Of a stretch of 64,000 nucleotides of DNA, positions 24,201 through 39,100 are shown one piece after another. This DNA is from Acanthochlamys bracteata. Its lineage: Eukaryota > Streptophyta > Magnoliopsida > Pandanales > Velloziaceae. Within the stretch, counting starts at the first letter, position 1, and every line of letters begins with the position of its first letter. The notes beneath the pieces were generated by a model that saw only the letters and a list, made by a program, of their open reading frames with translations, had not been told where the DNA came from and did not search any database. Where the stretch lies: contig CM034137.1 in the NCBI GenBank assembly GCA_019914995.1, positions 1,054,001 to 1,118,000 on the forward strand, written 5' to 3'. Both the position numbers and the translations under genes were made by a program.

Positions 24201-26750
24201 CAAGCACCCCAAATTCATATTTTTTAAACTTACTTTCAATATAAAATACACCCCAAAATTAAATAAAATTTGTTATTAATAAATTTTTTTTAAAATTTTA
24301 ATTTTAAAACTTACTATAAATATTAAATTAATATATAATTTTACTTTTAATAATATTTTAATTTTTAATTTAATTTTTTTAATTGATTTTTAAAAAATTT
24401 ATTATACTCACTTTATCTACAAGTTAAACACGCCCTAAGTTTCAACTCGTGGATATGTAGTCTTGTGCTGACCGAGTTCTCACGATTCTTCAGGGATGTA
24501 TGAATGTGTTGAATTAAAAAATGAGCAAGTTAGTCTCAATTCACAAGATATAAAAGAGAGTTAATATATTCGAAAGTTCCAAGATTCATTAGCTTAAGTT
24601 TTTTGATTAATTGAGCTTTTTAGTGTATGTGTTGTACTCTTTAATTGCCTTATTTTGATTAGCTCTTCTAGTATTGTATCTATCTAATATTGGTATCAGA
24701 TTGGTTTGACAGGTAGATTGATGTACGTAATAGTTTTGATTGATAGTGAGTGAGAAGTTAAGAGTAGTGCATCTCATATGAGCTTCGCATGGTGTGAGCG
24801 AGAATTTAGAACAAGTTAGTTTTGATGGTTGACTGTTAATTGCGCAAAGAACAGTGCTTAGACTAGGCAACCAACGCATGCATAATTTTAGTTGGTAGTG
24901 CAATGATCAGGCTAGCTCTTGGTATAGAATAATGATTATTCTGAGCAATCAATATACTGGTGCGCAATAAAATGCTCGAATGAGAAAAAATATAGATGAT
25001 TCATTCTACAGTTTGAGCTTTTCATTTCTAAACCGTCCTGTTTATATACTGCCCCACATAAAGAAGTTTTCTTATATCTACAATTATTTTTTGAAATTTG
25101 GACCATATAATGTCATAAAATATTTATATGTATAAATTTATTATATTGTTAGTAAAAAGAGTTGACTTTGTTTTTTTAAAAATTTCACAATAAATTTTTT
25201 TCAAAAAAGATTTTATTTAAGTATTTCTAAATCACTTGCATATCCTGTTACACGTCTGTTATTCTTGTTTGACTATTTTGAGAAGCAGTGATTCGCATGT
25301 CTATTTTGAATGTTCCTCGAAAATTCTTGCCTAATTTTTTTTTAAGTATTTATTAAAAAAAGTTTTTCTTAAAAAGTTAAATACTTTAAAATTTTTTAAA
25401 AAATAAGGCTTATTTTTTTATTTAAAAAATAGTAAAAATAACTAATAAAAAAATTTTGCAGTGTAAAATTTTCTATATTTTAAAAAATTTTATAAAAAAT
25501 TTTAAAATTTTAATTAAAAAATATGAAACAAAAAATTAAAAAAAAAAGCTCTTCAGACGTAACCATAATTGGAATCCTTCTGGATTTTGTCCGTACTGCA
25601 TAGTAAGATTTCGTATTATCGGAAAAATAGAAAATAATGTTTGCGAACAGTAATCAGTTTGTTCAAGTATGAAGTTGGTTTACAGTTAACTGGGCTTATA
25701 TCCGAGCCCAAATAAGAGCCCACCATTTGGGGTTTCTATATGTTTCACTTCTTGAACTTATTTATGAGATGTTTAGAATATTTGAAAAAAAGCTTTTCTA
25801 AACAAATATATTATTATTTTATTTTAAAACTAAGTTTTTTATTTTAAAAAATAATAAGTAATAATATAATTTTATAAAAAATTTATATTTTTTAAATTAA
25901 AAAATTTTATGAAATATTTTAAAATTTTTATTAAAAATATGAAATTAAATAGAGCAGTAAAATTTACTATATAAGCATCGTCAAGACGAAGCATTATTAA
26001 AAACTCAACTTATGAAACTGATACACGACTCTAAATTTTGTAAAATTATTTAAAATAAATTTAAAAAGTGAATGAAAAATTATATTTAATTATATCTTAG
26101 CACGAATTTTTTTTTTTAGATAAACTGATACACCGATTCTTAGCTTGTAGCGTGTTTGGATATCTTCTGAAAGGGACATTAAAGTAGACATACCGTAACT
26201 CGGACAAATCCATGTCAGAAACCACAATTGCGAGCATTTTCCACCGAACCCGGAGCTAGCGATCCTTAATTGCCACGTAAGCAAAACATCCTGGTATTGC
26301 CTGTTCGATACCTCACAGCTTCTTAAACAACATACAACCCATCTTTTTGGACCCAATAGCCGATAGCTGATTTTTGGCCCAGTATGCTAGGTGGTATCAA
26401 AACCCACGACTTTATTTGACCAAAATAGAAGGGAATTAATCAAATTACAATACAACCATCCGACTACAGTGCAGTCTTTTTTAGTCCGACTGTCTAGTCC
26501 GAGTCCTTTTCATGGCGGATTAGCACGAGAAAAAGTGCAGATGAGTACAGGAGCCACCACGAAGACTGGATAAAGTCCGAAATTGATAAACCGAATTAAA
26601 AGCTTAGCATAGACGTGAATTTAAAAAGCCAGATGGGCATTGCGTAATTGCAAGGGGTATTATAGAGTGACCAAGAAATGTTCGAAACGCCGACAAACAG
26701 CAGTATTTTTAATGTCCCGACAAATGAGAAATCACCTAGTGTGTGCTTTT
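21250..26750. other. Gene-poor intergenic region
   Basis: About 5.5 kb with no recognisable gene. Immediately after the PMI1-related stop there is no visible continuation of that protein. A 183-codon open frame on the minus strand (23458-24009) overlaps an 89-codon plus-strand frame; neither resembles a family I know. A MITE lies at 24190-24435. AT-rich low-complexity blocks occupy about 25330-25550 and 25780-25980. Inverted TGGGCT/GCCCA boxes occur near 25690-25725 and GGCCCA near 26374. Confidence 0.6.
24190..24435. mobile_element. Tourist-like MITE with TAA flanks
   Basis: The left end GTGCGTGTTTACAA and the reverse complement of the right end, GGGCGTGTTTAACT, form a terminal inverted repeat. 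TAA flanks both sides (24187-24189 and 24436-24438). The AT-rich interior is non-coding. This is the same type as the element at 32279-32563. Confidence 0.65.
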
Positions 26751-27114
26751 TCCCCTTTTTCTTTCATTCTCTCGAGCTCTGCTGTTGTTGTTGTTGGTGT
26801 GCCCACCACGAAGCCCAAGGGTACCTAGCTGACCAATAGAAACACAGAAAAAGAGTAAAGAAAAATTAAACCGAAGAAGAAAGAAAACAACAAAATCAAC
26901 TATCCAACTTCGATTGATTCCTCTTCGCTGTTCATCGCCGAATTCTTGCAGTGGTGAATTCATATAGAAGCATTTGAGATTTGAAGAAGTGTTTTCTGGG
27001 AATCTTGCTTTTTGTATTTGTTTTGGGAGATTTTGCAGTTCAAGGAGCAATCGGAGTGGTTAGGATTGGATTCTGGCAGCCGATCTGGTTCGATCTGTTG
27101 CTGTCGGATGTATC

Positions 27115-30100
27115 ATGGTACTGCGCTGGAATTTTCTGCTGTTAATTTTGTTATTTTGTTTTGATTTGGAATGATTTGGCAGGCATGCGTGATTCTTTTT
27201 TTTTTGGATTAGTAACGTTTCCCAATTTTAGGGAATTCGAATTATTATTACGATGTTGATTTTATTGCTCAATGAATGCTTAATTGGATGTTTTGCTGAA
27301 TGTTATTATTGGATTTGGGAGTTGTTGAAGTTAGAAAGAGTGACATTCTGCATGCTGTATTTATATGCATATCGATCTTCTGATACTTGTGGTACTTGTG
27401 CCATTGATGGCATGGGTTCCAGTTTCAGTAAAGGTAAATTTGGTGAACGTAGAAGTCTGCTCCGTTTCTAATTGTTTCGTTTTTCTTGTTTTCAGTAGTT
27501 TAGTGTAGTTTGTTGTGATTTATGTGAAACATCTCTAACTGAATGGATATGGAGAGCTTAAATTCACCACTTGCTTCATGAATGTTACCTGCTGAGACTT
27601 AAGATTTCTGTTCTGAATGCACATATTTGTCTGGTGAGGACCTTCGTTTTTTATATGGCGCAGTTTGTCTAGGACTTAGAAACACGGAAGCAATTGTTGA
27701 ATGCCATAGAAGCATACAAGTATGGATTAATTGATGTTTCTAATCTTAGCATACTTTTTGCAGGCTTCTCCAGTGAATATCATTGTAGGTTCTCTTGTTT
27801 GGGTTGAAGATTCAACTTTAGCCTGGGTGGACGGGGAAGTTTTCTGTATAAATAGTGAAGAGGTCCACATACATACAACCAATGGAAAAAAGGTGTGTGG
27901 CATGTGGTTAAACTATCAATATCTGTTCTACTTCATGCAACTTTTCGTTTCTTGAGTTTTTCATTTTAAAAGAATGCTATTTTTTTTAGTTTACGAGAAT
28001 CTTCCATGAATTGATCTGTTTAAATTGAGATGCTTTTGATTCAGTTATGTCAAATTTTCAGTAAGATTTTCAATTTTCATAAAACTAAACCCTGTAAGTG
28101 AATTATGAAATTTAATTGGATTTCTTTTAATACCTGAAATTTAAATTGAGATATTCCCTTATATATTGAGGGTTTCTATTTGTGCAATATGATATAATGT
28201 GATTTAGTTGGCTATCTAAATGCCATAGTATTCCTTTACTCATACTTAAATGAAACTTGAGGTGTAAAGCTTGTTTTAATACAGTAAGATGAAATGGCCC
28301 CTTTGTTGCTTCAAGTTATTATAGAATAGATTGTATACTTTTGCTATTCATGCTACCTGAAAAATTGTAGAATTGCTTGTCATACTGTTTGGTAACTAAT
28401 TCTAAAATTAGAACCATGCTTCACTTTTATTAGGTTAATCTAATACCATCCCACCTGAGTCTTCTGTAGGATGTTTATTTGTCTCAAACCCTCTTATGTT
28501 TACTTCCCTTAGAGTGTTTTGACTCTACCATCTCAATTCCGGTGAAATTCTAAGAGCTGCTCGGTCTACTCTGTTGCACAAATCATGAATAAGCTATTGA
28601 GTTAGGCATATGAAATTATAGCAGACGTGCGCATTGCCCATGTTAGTTGTTCATTATGTTTTCATTTTGCAAATTTTTGTAGTCAGTTTTCTTATTCTAT
28701 TACCTAATACTTACTTCATTGCTGCAGGTTGTTGCGAATCTGTCAAAGGTGTACCCAAAGGATGAAGAAGCACCACCTGGAGGTGTGGATGACATGACCA
28801 AACTGTCATATCTGCATGAGCCCGGTGTCTTGCAAAACCTGGCTACTAGATATGAACTTAATGAAATTTATGTGAGGCACTCTGTTAATTCATATTATTG
28901 TTATTGGATATACTTATAATTATCCGGCAAACATAGTTCATCTTTCCTCTTGCTTGCATTTCAGACGTATACAGGCAATATTCTAATAGCAGTAAATCCC
29001 TTCCAAAAAATTCCACATCTCTATGATACTCATATGATGGAACAATACAAGGGAACGGCTCTTGGAGAACTGAGTCCTCATGTCTTTGCAGTTGCTGATG
29101 TAGCATACAGGTTAGTATTTTCTCAATCCAGTTACACCTGTTGCATGTCATCTCACTTGACTGATCATGATACCTAAGAAAATAGGGCGATGATTAACGA
29201 AGGAAAGAGCAATTCAATCTTGGTGAGTGGAGAAAGTGGTGCTGGAAAAACAGAAACTACAAAGATGCTTATGAGGTATCTTGCCTATCTGGGAGGGAGG
29301 TCCGGAATAGAAGGAAGGACAGTGGAGCAGCAAGTTTTAGAAGTAAGTGATCTATTGATATGATTCCCCAAGTGCAAAAACTTCACTGACTTGGTTTACT
29401 CACTGTGACTTATAATTGTAGTCAAACCCAGTTCTTGAAGCATTTGGGAATGCCAAAACTGTTAGGAATAACAACTCAAGGTATGCATTGTCGTGATACA
29501 AGATATCATTTTCTGAAAGCAATGTCGGCCATGTTACAATCTAGAAGAACATTGCTTTAATGAAGAGAATTTAGTCTTGATTTTCTTGATTTGTGATTTG
29601 CTTGCTTTTGAATTTTACTTCTGATTTGTATTGAAGTCGATTCGGTAAGTTTGTCGAGATTCAATTTGACAAGAGTGGAAGGATATCTGGTGCTGCAATA
29701 AGAACTTACTTGCTTGAAAGATCCCGTGTCTGCCAGATCAACAGTCCTGAGAGAAATTACCATTGCTTTTATCTACTGTGTGCAGCACCCCCTGAGGTAA
29801 CCAAGCACTACATGACTTAATGGCTAGCTCCTTGAGTCTTCTTGAATTTTTCATGGTAAGGTATACTGTACCAATATCACAAATTTAGGGAACTTTCAGG
29901 TTATTCAAAGATATAAATTGGGCCCACCAAATACATTCCATTACCTAAACCAGTCAGATTGCTATGCCTTAGATGGAATCGATGATTCTCATGAGTATTT
30001 AGCCACAAGGAGGGCCATGGACATTGTCGGGATCAGTGAAGAGGAACAGGTCAGCATTTTGCAATTGAGGCTCATTCGTCCTTTTAAAAGAATATAGCAA

Positions 30101-33100
30101 GCTGAATGACAGTTTCTTTATTCATTTACAGGATTCTATATTTAGGGTTGTAGCTGCTATTTTGCACATTGGGAACATCAACTTTGTAAAGGGCGAGGAA
30201 ATAGATTCCTCGGCTATCAAAGATGAAAAATCCAAATATCATCTAAAAACAGCAGCTGAGCTTCTTATGTACTTTTTGATCATTCTCTTCTTACATTATA
30301 TGGTCTTTTATACTCAATATTTTTGCTATAGGTTTTGGCCATATGGTAACTTGGTAAGTGACTTGCCTAACCATCTGCTGTTCGGCAGGTGCAATGATAA
30401 AGGTCTGGAAGATGCACTCATCAAACGTGTGATGGTGACACCAGAAGAAGTCATAACAAGAACATTGGATCCTGCTTCAGCAGTTGTTAGCAGAGATGGA
30501 TTAGCGAAAACAATTTACTCTCGGTTGTTCGATTGGTAAGTCTTTTCTAAATTCTTATAAAAGATAGGTTGCTTCTTTAGGTAATATATGAATTTTCTTA
30601 CTAGCCCTTTTGGCAGGTTGGTTGATAAAATTAATGTATCTATTGGCCAAGATCCAAATTCAAAACATTTGATTGGTGTACTTGATATATATGGGTTTGA
30701 GAGCTTTAAGTGCAACAGGTACTGGCTTTTGTCTAAGGTTTAGTTGAAAGTTTCTGTTGAAATTTTATTTCTGATCTCGGGTTGCTTGGGAACAGCTTTG
30801 AGCAATTCTGTATCAACTTCACAAATGAGAAACTTCAGCAGCATTTCAACCAGGTAGCATAATATCGTTAATTTGGTGCTTGTGTTCTTCATTTTCTGTG
30901 AGATGTAGGTTAACAGATAATGTGCTTGCAGCATGTATTTAAAATGGAGCAGGAGGAATACTCTAAGGAGGAGATCAACTGGAGCTATATAGAGTTTGTT
31001 GATAACCAGGATGTGCTAGACTTAATTGAAAAGGCAGGTCCACCTATATGATTATTCTTGCAAGTACATCCTTCAAGATAATTTTTGTTCTTTCATGTTT
31101 CATATATTTGCACAGACGCTAGATGACGCAAAGGAGTTGGCATTAGGGCTAAGTTATATACCTACTGATCCTCCTTTGGAATAAATTTAGAGTAATGAAT
31201 TTGTTTTATAATGCCCCTTACACGTAGATATAAAATTCATTATTTGTTTTTCAACATTTTCACGGAATTTTGGTGCCATGATTCAAAAATTGTTGTAGTA
31301 CAGTTTTGCATTTTAACTGTGGATGATGGAAATTGTTCTTTGCTTCTGAGAAAGATTCAAAAGTTGTTGTAGTACAGCTTTGCATTTTAACTGTGGTGCT
31401 CTGTCTCCTTGCAGAAACCGGGAGGCATAATAGCACTCCTTGATGAAGCCTGGTAAGAACCTGTGTACTACTTATAATTATTATATTGTTTGAAAATTTT
31501 TGTTGGGATTTCGTGATTCTGATTGTCCTCTTTCACAAAGTTATCCTGATGACAAAACACATACATCTGGAGCAAAGTAATGAATGACAAACCGTAAATA
31601 AGTAATAATCAAAGTGAACCCGTAGCTGTCATCTGAGTGAGAGGGGACAAAAGAGACAAAGCTGAAAGAAAAGTAGTTCTTGGACAAAAGAAATGCATAA
31701 AATTAGTCCCATAAAATTAGTCCCTTTTTTGATAGTTCAATATTTTGGTACTGACATTTATACATTGTGCTACAGCATGTTCCCAAAGTCAACACATGAG
31801 ACTTTTGCTCAGAAATTGTACCAAACTTTCAAAGACAACAAAAGGTTTGAAAAACCAAAGCTCTCCCGTACTGATTTTACCATCGTTCATTATGCGGGGC
31901 AGGTGAGATTCACCATATATTTTTGTCCATTACATGGTAAAATGATCTCTTTCTTTCACCGTGTATTCAGCTCCTTATTTGCTGCATAGGTAACTTACCA
32001 AGCGGATCAATTCCTGGACAAAAACAAAGATTATGTTGTTGCTGAGCATCAAGATTTACTCAATGCTTCCAAATGCTCTTTTGTAGCTGGTTTATTTCCA
32101 GCACTTCCTGAGGAAACATCCAAGTCTTCTAAATTTTCTTCAATTGGATCACGCTTTAAGGTGACTCCAGGTTCATACTTTCATTAAATGATACTATTTT
32201 TAGGTCAAGTCAAATGTTTAAGTTGATATTTTTGCTTGCTTAAAGAGGGAAACTCTACCTGCCTTACATATATGCTAAGGGCGTGTTTCAAATGCCCGTA
32301 ATTGAGTTTCGTGAAAGTGAAAAATAGGAAGTGGAGTTTCTTGAAAAATAAGTTGGAAGTGGAGTTTAGTTTTTATGTTTTAATTGATTCTTGAAGTGGG
32401 TTGGAAGTGAATTCAAAAAGAGAAATGTAGTGGAACTTAAGTTCCATTTGTGTAGAACTGGGAACTCGAGTTCCCAGTTCTATTTGTAATTAAAACATAG
32501 GAAGTTGGTGGAACTCCAATTCTGGCGGGAGAAACTGGAGTTCCACCAACTTGAAACACGCCCTAAGGTTGGGGGATCTGTTTGCATGATCATACTGTTA
32601 TGGAGAATTCATCTGTAAGGAGTTAGATGGTTTCTTAAGACTATTCCATAAGATACTTGTTTTGGTGTTACTTGTGTTGGCAAAGGGCTTTCACAAGTAC
32701 CTTTTGATATGTATGTTCTTTGGTATAGCACTCAAATAATTATGGGAAGTTACATCAAATTCATTATAATAGAAATTTCACTTTATAGCTACTTTGTGCA
32801 ATGACTGACATGGTGGCTACACAAGAGGTTACATCACCATACCGATCGATTAAGTTTCTACTTGGCCCTAAAAAGTTTTATTTAAAACATTATAGTTTGA
32901 AGAGGTTGAAGCAGACATACATATAACAGTTCCAATCAAACTTGCTTAAAATGATATTATGCTAGATAGAGCTAGAAAGCAGGTCACTTGAAATTCTCTC
33001 GACTCTCAGAGGAGCAGGATTGATAGTGCCTTTTATACTTGAATCATGTAAATGTCTGCAAGTCTGATCAGGTATTTACATGATCCCATCATAAAACTTA

Positions 33101-36100
33101 AATCTTTAGTCTTAATGTCTTACATTTGGCTGTTCACCGTTGGATAATGGTAAGGAAACTGTTTTGATCATGTGCCTTATTTCCCTCTTTATCTTCTGGC
33201 AAGTGCATCTATGAACACTGTTGTCTATTTACTTTGCAATCTTAACTGCAAAATTAATCATTTTTGCATTTTCTCATAAGATTCCCTAACAGGTGGTACT
33301 TGTTATATAGGTTATTAATTGAGTAATAAGACAATGTTCAAACTTAGTGAGCTAGTTTTCTGACAAAACTGTTTGTGAATTTTTTCTGCAAACAGCTACA
33401 ACTTCAAGCACTGATGGAAACATTGAGTTCCACAGAACCTCACTACATTAGATGTGTGAAACCAAATAATGCCCTCAAACCTGCAATCTTTGAGAATCTA
33501 AATGTCATTCACCAGTTACGCTGTGGTGTAAGTTCCTAGTGGCCTCAAATATTATTAGATGTATTTGGTTTAGAATCTTGTTTGGTACTTATGTCATATT
33601 AAGTATTTTTCTTCTTACTTATAGGGAGTGCTTGAAGCAATCAGAATCAGCTGTGCTGGATATCCAACAAGAAGAACATTTTATGAGTTCCTTAACCGGT
33701 TTGGTGTTCTTGCGCCAAATGTTTTAGATGGAAAGTAAGTCTTTAGAGTTTAAAGGTGCTGCCTTTTGTATTTAAACTATAATACTACTAGGTGTATGAT
33801 ATTATCTCTAAAAGCGTGTGTGTGTGTTTTTTATTTTGGCAGCTATGATGACAAGATTGCCTGCCAGAAAATCCTGGACAAAATGGGGCTGAAAGGTTAT
33901 CAGGTAATAATTAACGTAGAAGATTGCTCGAGAACTTTTTCAACCGTCTAAAGGACATGCAAGCATTTTAAGAAGCTGCATATCATTCTTTTTTAACTTC
34001 TCAAGGAATCAAAATTTTTTTCCCCTTGCTTAAGATGTTGCACTTCTATTATTATTACAATGAACACGTCAGCAAGTTGGTGATGGTGTATTGCAGTGAT
34101 GCCATTCCTATTCTTATGATTTCATCACCTTCTGAAATAACTGTATTGGTCTTAAAACTCTTTAAGTATGGTTATTCAACAAAATTGTGACTGGTTAGAG
34201 AAATTTCCTTATAATGGTTTTACCTCTTCATTATGGCAGATAGGAAAGAACAAGGTATTTCTGAGAGCTGGTCAGATGGCAGAATTAGATGCAAGAAGAG
34301 CAGAAGTATTAGGAAGAGCAGCAAGAATTATTCAAAGACAAATTCGTACTCATATTGCACGCAAGGAATTCCTTACTCTAAGGAAGGCAACAATCAATTT
34401 ACAATCTCGATGGAGAGGTATGAACCTCCTAAATGAATTTCATTTGTACCTGGTGATGGTTTAGGTATGCTGTAGGCACGTTTATCTACTATATGCATTG
34501 CTACACTTCACTTAGCTGAACCAGTCTCCAAACAGTTGTTGACTCAGTTTTCTGATGCCAGGAAAATTAGCTCGCAAACAGTACAAGCACATGAGGAGGG
34601 AAGCAGCAGCAGTGAGAATGCAGAAGACTTTACGATGTTATCTAGCGTGCAAGTCATATGAAAGGCTACGGTCATCAGCAATCTTATTGCAAACAGGCTG
34701 CAGGGCAATGTCTGCTCGAAAAGAATTTAGATACAGGAAACAAACTAGAGCTGCTATAATTATCCAGGTAAGTAAATGTTATGCAGTTGATGGCAACTTC
34801 TAGTTCAACTTCATATGCTTAAAGCACTCACCAACCCTTTTCTGATTTTGATAGGCTAATTGGCGTTGTCACCACGACTATTTATACTACAAAAATCTAC
34901 AGAAGGCAACAGTAACTTATCAGTGTGCTTGGAGGCAAAGGCTTGCTAGGAGAGAGCTCAGAAAGCTTAAAATGGTCTGCACTTGCCTATTATTGGCATG
35001 AAATGATTAGAGTGTGTTCTTTTAGAACTCGACAGTGTTTGCTAGAAATTATGATTGCTGGTTTGTACTATGCAGGCTGCCAGAGAAACTGGAGCCCTTA
35101 AGGAGGCTAAAGACAAGCTTGAGAAACGATGCGAGGAACTTCAATGGCGTTTGCAACTTGAGAAACGCTTAAGGGTATTTATATTTTCCTTAAATTAAAT
35201 TCAGTCACAAATTACAAGTCATAGGCAGTCATTTGTCACAAACTCTTAAGGATTTCATTGTTTGGAATGTACTTTTACCTGGATTATTGGGGCATTTCTG
35301 CAGACAGAATTGGAGGAAACTAAAGCACAAGAAATTTCTAAATTTCAAGAGAAATTGCATGAGATGCAGTTGCAAGTACAAGAAGCTCAGTCCTTGGTTA
35401 TAAAAGAACGTGATGCCGCTCGAAAAGCGATTGCAGAAGCTCCACCAGTAATTAAGGAAACTCCTGTCATAGTCCAAGATACAGAAAAGATCAATTCCTT
35501 GACTGCTGAAGTAGAACGTTTACAGGTATCCTTAGAAAGTATCCAATTGTACAATTTTTGCTTGAGTTTTACAAAACTACTAACAGTTTTATTAAAAGGA
35601 TCTGATAAACGAAACAAATTTTGTATGCATGCTTATATGTGGACTTCTTCTTTTGTCATTCTGCTTTTTAGGACTGAAAGTACTTTGGCCTTAAGTATAG
35701 CTAAAATATGTTGAGTTTTTCTTTACTTTGCACTCTAATAGCCTCCCCTTCATGAGAGAGTTCGAATCATATTGCTAAGATTATTCTTTATTTTTGTATT
35801 TCATCTATTCACATTCTCGTCATTTTAACTGCATTTAGCATTAGAGTTGCTAGGCTGCATAATACTGTCTAAAACTATCTATGCCTTGAGTAACTCCATC
35901 TTTAAACTTATTTATTTTAAGCATTGTCCTCTTTAAGACCTACTAATTATTTCAGATAGAGTTATTTGCAATGTGAGGCAACCTCTTAAATTACTTGACT
36001 GAAATGGTTCTTTACAAAGCTATTATCATTCATGTCATTAATATTTTAGATAATCTAATGTACTCCCTATATTGTTGCAAGGCACTATTGCTGTCTGAGA

Positions 36101-39100
36101 AGCAAACTTCAGATACAGCTAAGAAAGCATATACTGAAGCAAAAGATAGAAGTGATGAGTTGGTGAAGAAGCTTGAGGATGCTGAGATGAAAGCAGAACA
36201 ACTTCAAGATACTATTCAAAGGTCATACTTCATCTTCATGCATCATTCATATCTCAAATATCTGTACTTAACGAGCCCAATATTGCACATTAAAAGTATC
36301 ATTCTATCTCATGATTAACTGGAGTAACATAACATATGTTTCCTTGTATCATGTAGAATGGAAGAAAAACTTTCCAATCTCGAGTCAGAGAATCAAGTAC
36401 TTCGGCAACAGGCCCTTGCTATTTCACCAACAGGCAGAGCATTATCTACTCGTCCAAAGACAATGATTGTCCAGGTAAAAGTTGCATTGCAAGAGATGAT
36501 GTCTCGCATAGTATTCATACTATAATTTCTGATATTATCACACATTTGATTTGTCAGAGAACCCTGGAGAATGGAAGTGTATTAAATGGTGAACCCAAGC
36601 TGGCATTAGTAAGTCTGATTCTTAGTTTTAGATTTAAAACAAGAAATATAGACTGTAAGAGCTTGATAATAACTTCTGCATTTTGTTGCTGTTCAATAAT
36701 ATCAGGACCTTAGTCCTGCTGTTGCAACTCCCAAGGAGTTTGAGAGTGAGGAAAAACCACAGAAGTCGCTCAATGAGAAACAACAGGTAATTATCGGTAC
36801 GCCTTCTATTTTTAATATCGATGAGTCCTTGGGGTCATTCTGGCTTTTTTGCAGCATTTTTGTTCCAGAAATCCTCCTTTTTTTTCCATTGTACGTGCCA
36901 TATTGACAATTTGGAATCATCAATATTTTGGTGCAGGAAAACCAAGATTTGCTCATCAAATGCATCTCACAAGACCTTGGGTTCTCAAAAGGCCGGCCTA
37001 TGGCTGCTTGTCTTATTTACAAATGCCTTCTCCATTGGAGATCCTTTGAAGTTGAAAGGACTAGCGTATTTGATCGTATAATCCAAACGATAGGCACAGC
37101 TGTTGAGGTAGCTACATACTTTAGACAATTCTTCTTTATTATAGCTTGAAATGAAGTCACTATATCTCCACTTGTTAACGATAACAAAGAAAATTTTTGT
37201 TTAGAAGAATATAAGCAGCACATTTATATATATTTATGTAACATTTTCTTACTAAAGTCTGGACATTCTTTGTTAAAGGCTCAGGATAATAATGATGTTC
37301 TTGCCTATTGGCTGTCTAATTCATCCACGTTACTGTTGCTCCTGCAACGAACACTGAAAGCAAGTGGAGCAGCTAGCTTGACTCCTCAAAGACGGAGGCC
37401 GTCGTCAGCTTCTTTATTTGGGAGGATGGCTTCGGTAAATAATTACAGATTTCTGCTAAGGGATTGTTTTCATAAATTAACTTGTTTTCATATTTTTTAG
37501 GTTTTGATTAGTGTTTCTCTAAGTTTCTGAATTTTCATTTCATTTCTAGGGAGTTAGAGGATCTCCTCAAAGCACCTTGCTTCCTTTCCTCAATAGTCGC
37601 TTGGTTGGTGGGTTAAATGATCTACGTCAAGTTGAAGCCAAGTATCCCGCTCTGCTTTTCAAACAGCAACTCACGGCTTTCCTTGAGAAGATATATGGAA
37701 TGATAAGAGACAATTTGAAGAAAGAAATATCCCCTTTGCTTGGATTGTGCATCCAGGTATTTTGCAGAATCATGCTAGCCATCTATAGAACCAATTGCTT
37801 TTCTAATGGTAAATGAGGGAGATTAACCTTCTTGAAAAAATTGTCCAGATGGATATATTTCATCAACTAACAAAGTATATCTAGAAATCTGCGATTCACA
37901 TTTTGTGCAAAACATTCCTCTGATGAGTTTTTTTTTTTTTTTTTTTTTTTTTGCAAAACAAATGGCTTTTAACAGGCAAAAGGATCATAATGCGAGAACT
38001 GTATTGGACTGTTTTATTTCATAAATTAGTAAATACCTATTTGGTTGCTGTAAGATTGTTATATAGAAGAATTTATTAGATTTTCAGGTTTAGAGATTCA
38101 ATTATTTTATGTTCTGTTAAAGTTGTTGTTGGATGGAGTAATCAGATGATTCTTTGTTGTACTACTAAATCATTCTAGTTTTTCCCCTAATCTTCTTCTT
38201 TCTGATTTTAATACGTCTTAGTAAACTGAGTTATTGGACGGGTGTGAAAGTTACTTAATTTTGCACCTCAAAATTCACTGATGTTTTTAATGTCCTATCT
38301 AGGCACCAAGAACATCACGGGCAAGTTTGGTGAAAGGGTCTCGCTCACAAGCAAATGCCATGGCACAACAAGCTCTAATAGCACACTGGCAAAGCATTGT
38401 GAAAAGCTTGAACAGTTACTTGAAAATTCTGAGAGTCAACTTTGTAAGTCTTCTACCAGAATAAGAGTCAGCTTTCAATCTTTGTGTAATGCTCCTAAAT
38501 GCTTTACATGCTCGATTACACAGGTTCCACCATTCTTAGTACGCAAGGTGTTCACTCAAATATTTTCATTCATCAATGTTCAATTATTTAATAGGTGTGC
38601 ATTTCGAGTACTACTATATTTCAGTTGTTTTCATTCTTTCTGTTATTAAACTTTGCTGAAACTAAGGGTTTTAAACTTTTTTCATATTTTCAATTGCTGT
38701 AGCCTTCTTCTACGGCGTGAATGCTGTTCTTTCAGCAATGGGGAGTATGTTAAAGCTGGATTAGCTGAGCTAGAGCACTGGTGTTATGAGGCCACTGAAG
38801 AGGTATTAGACTTTTGTGAATTTTATTATCTATGATTGCTATAAACGTTTTGACTAACATAAGTTCATATAGTATGTGGGCTCAGCTTGGGATGAATTGA
38901 AGCACATAAGGCAGGCAGTTGGATTCTTGGTAAGCTTAGACCATCAGGAAGAAATACATTGTTATCATAAAGCTCAATGTCCTGACATGTCAGATGCCTT
39001 ATGAATGTCTTTTAATGGCCTTACAGGTTATTCACCAAAAGCCAAAGAAGGCTTTAAAAGAAATAACCAATGACCTATGCCCGGTTGGCCATCTCACCTT

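Noticed and set aside
26736..27050. 104-codon minus-strand open frame before the myosin gene
   Set aside because: It overlaps the presumed myosin leader, has no homology I can see and looks low-complexity.
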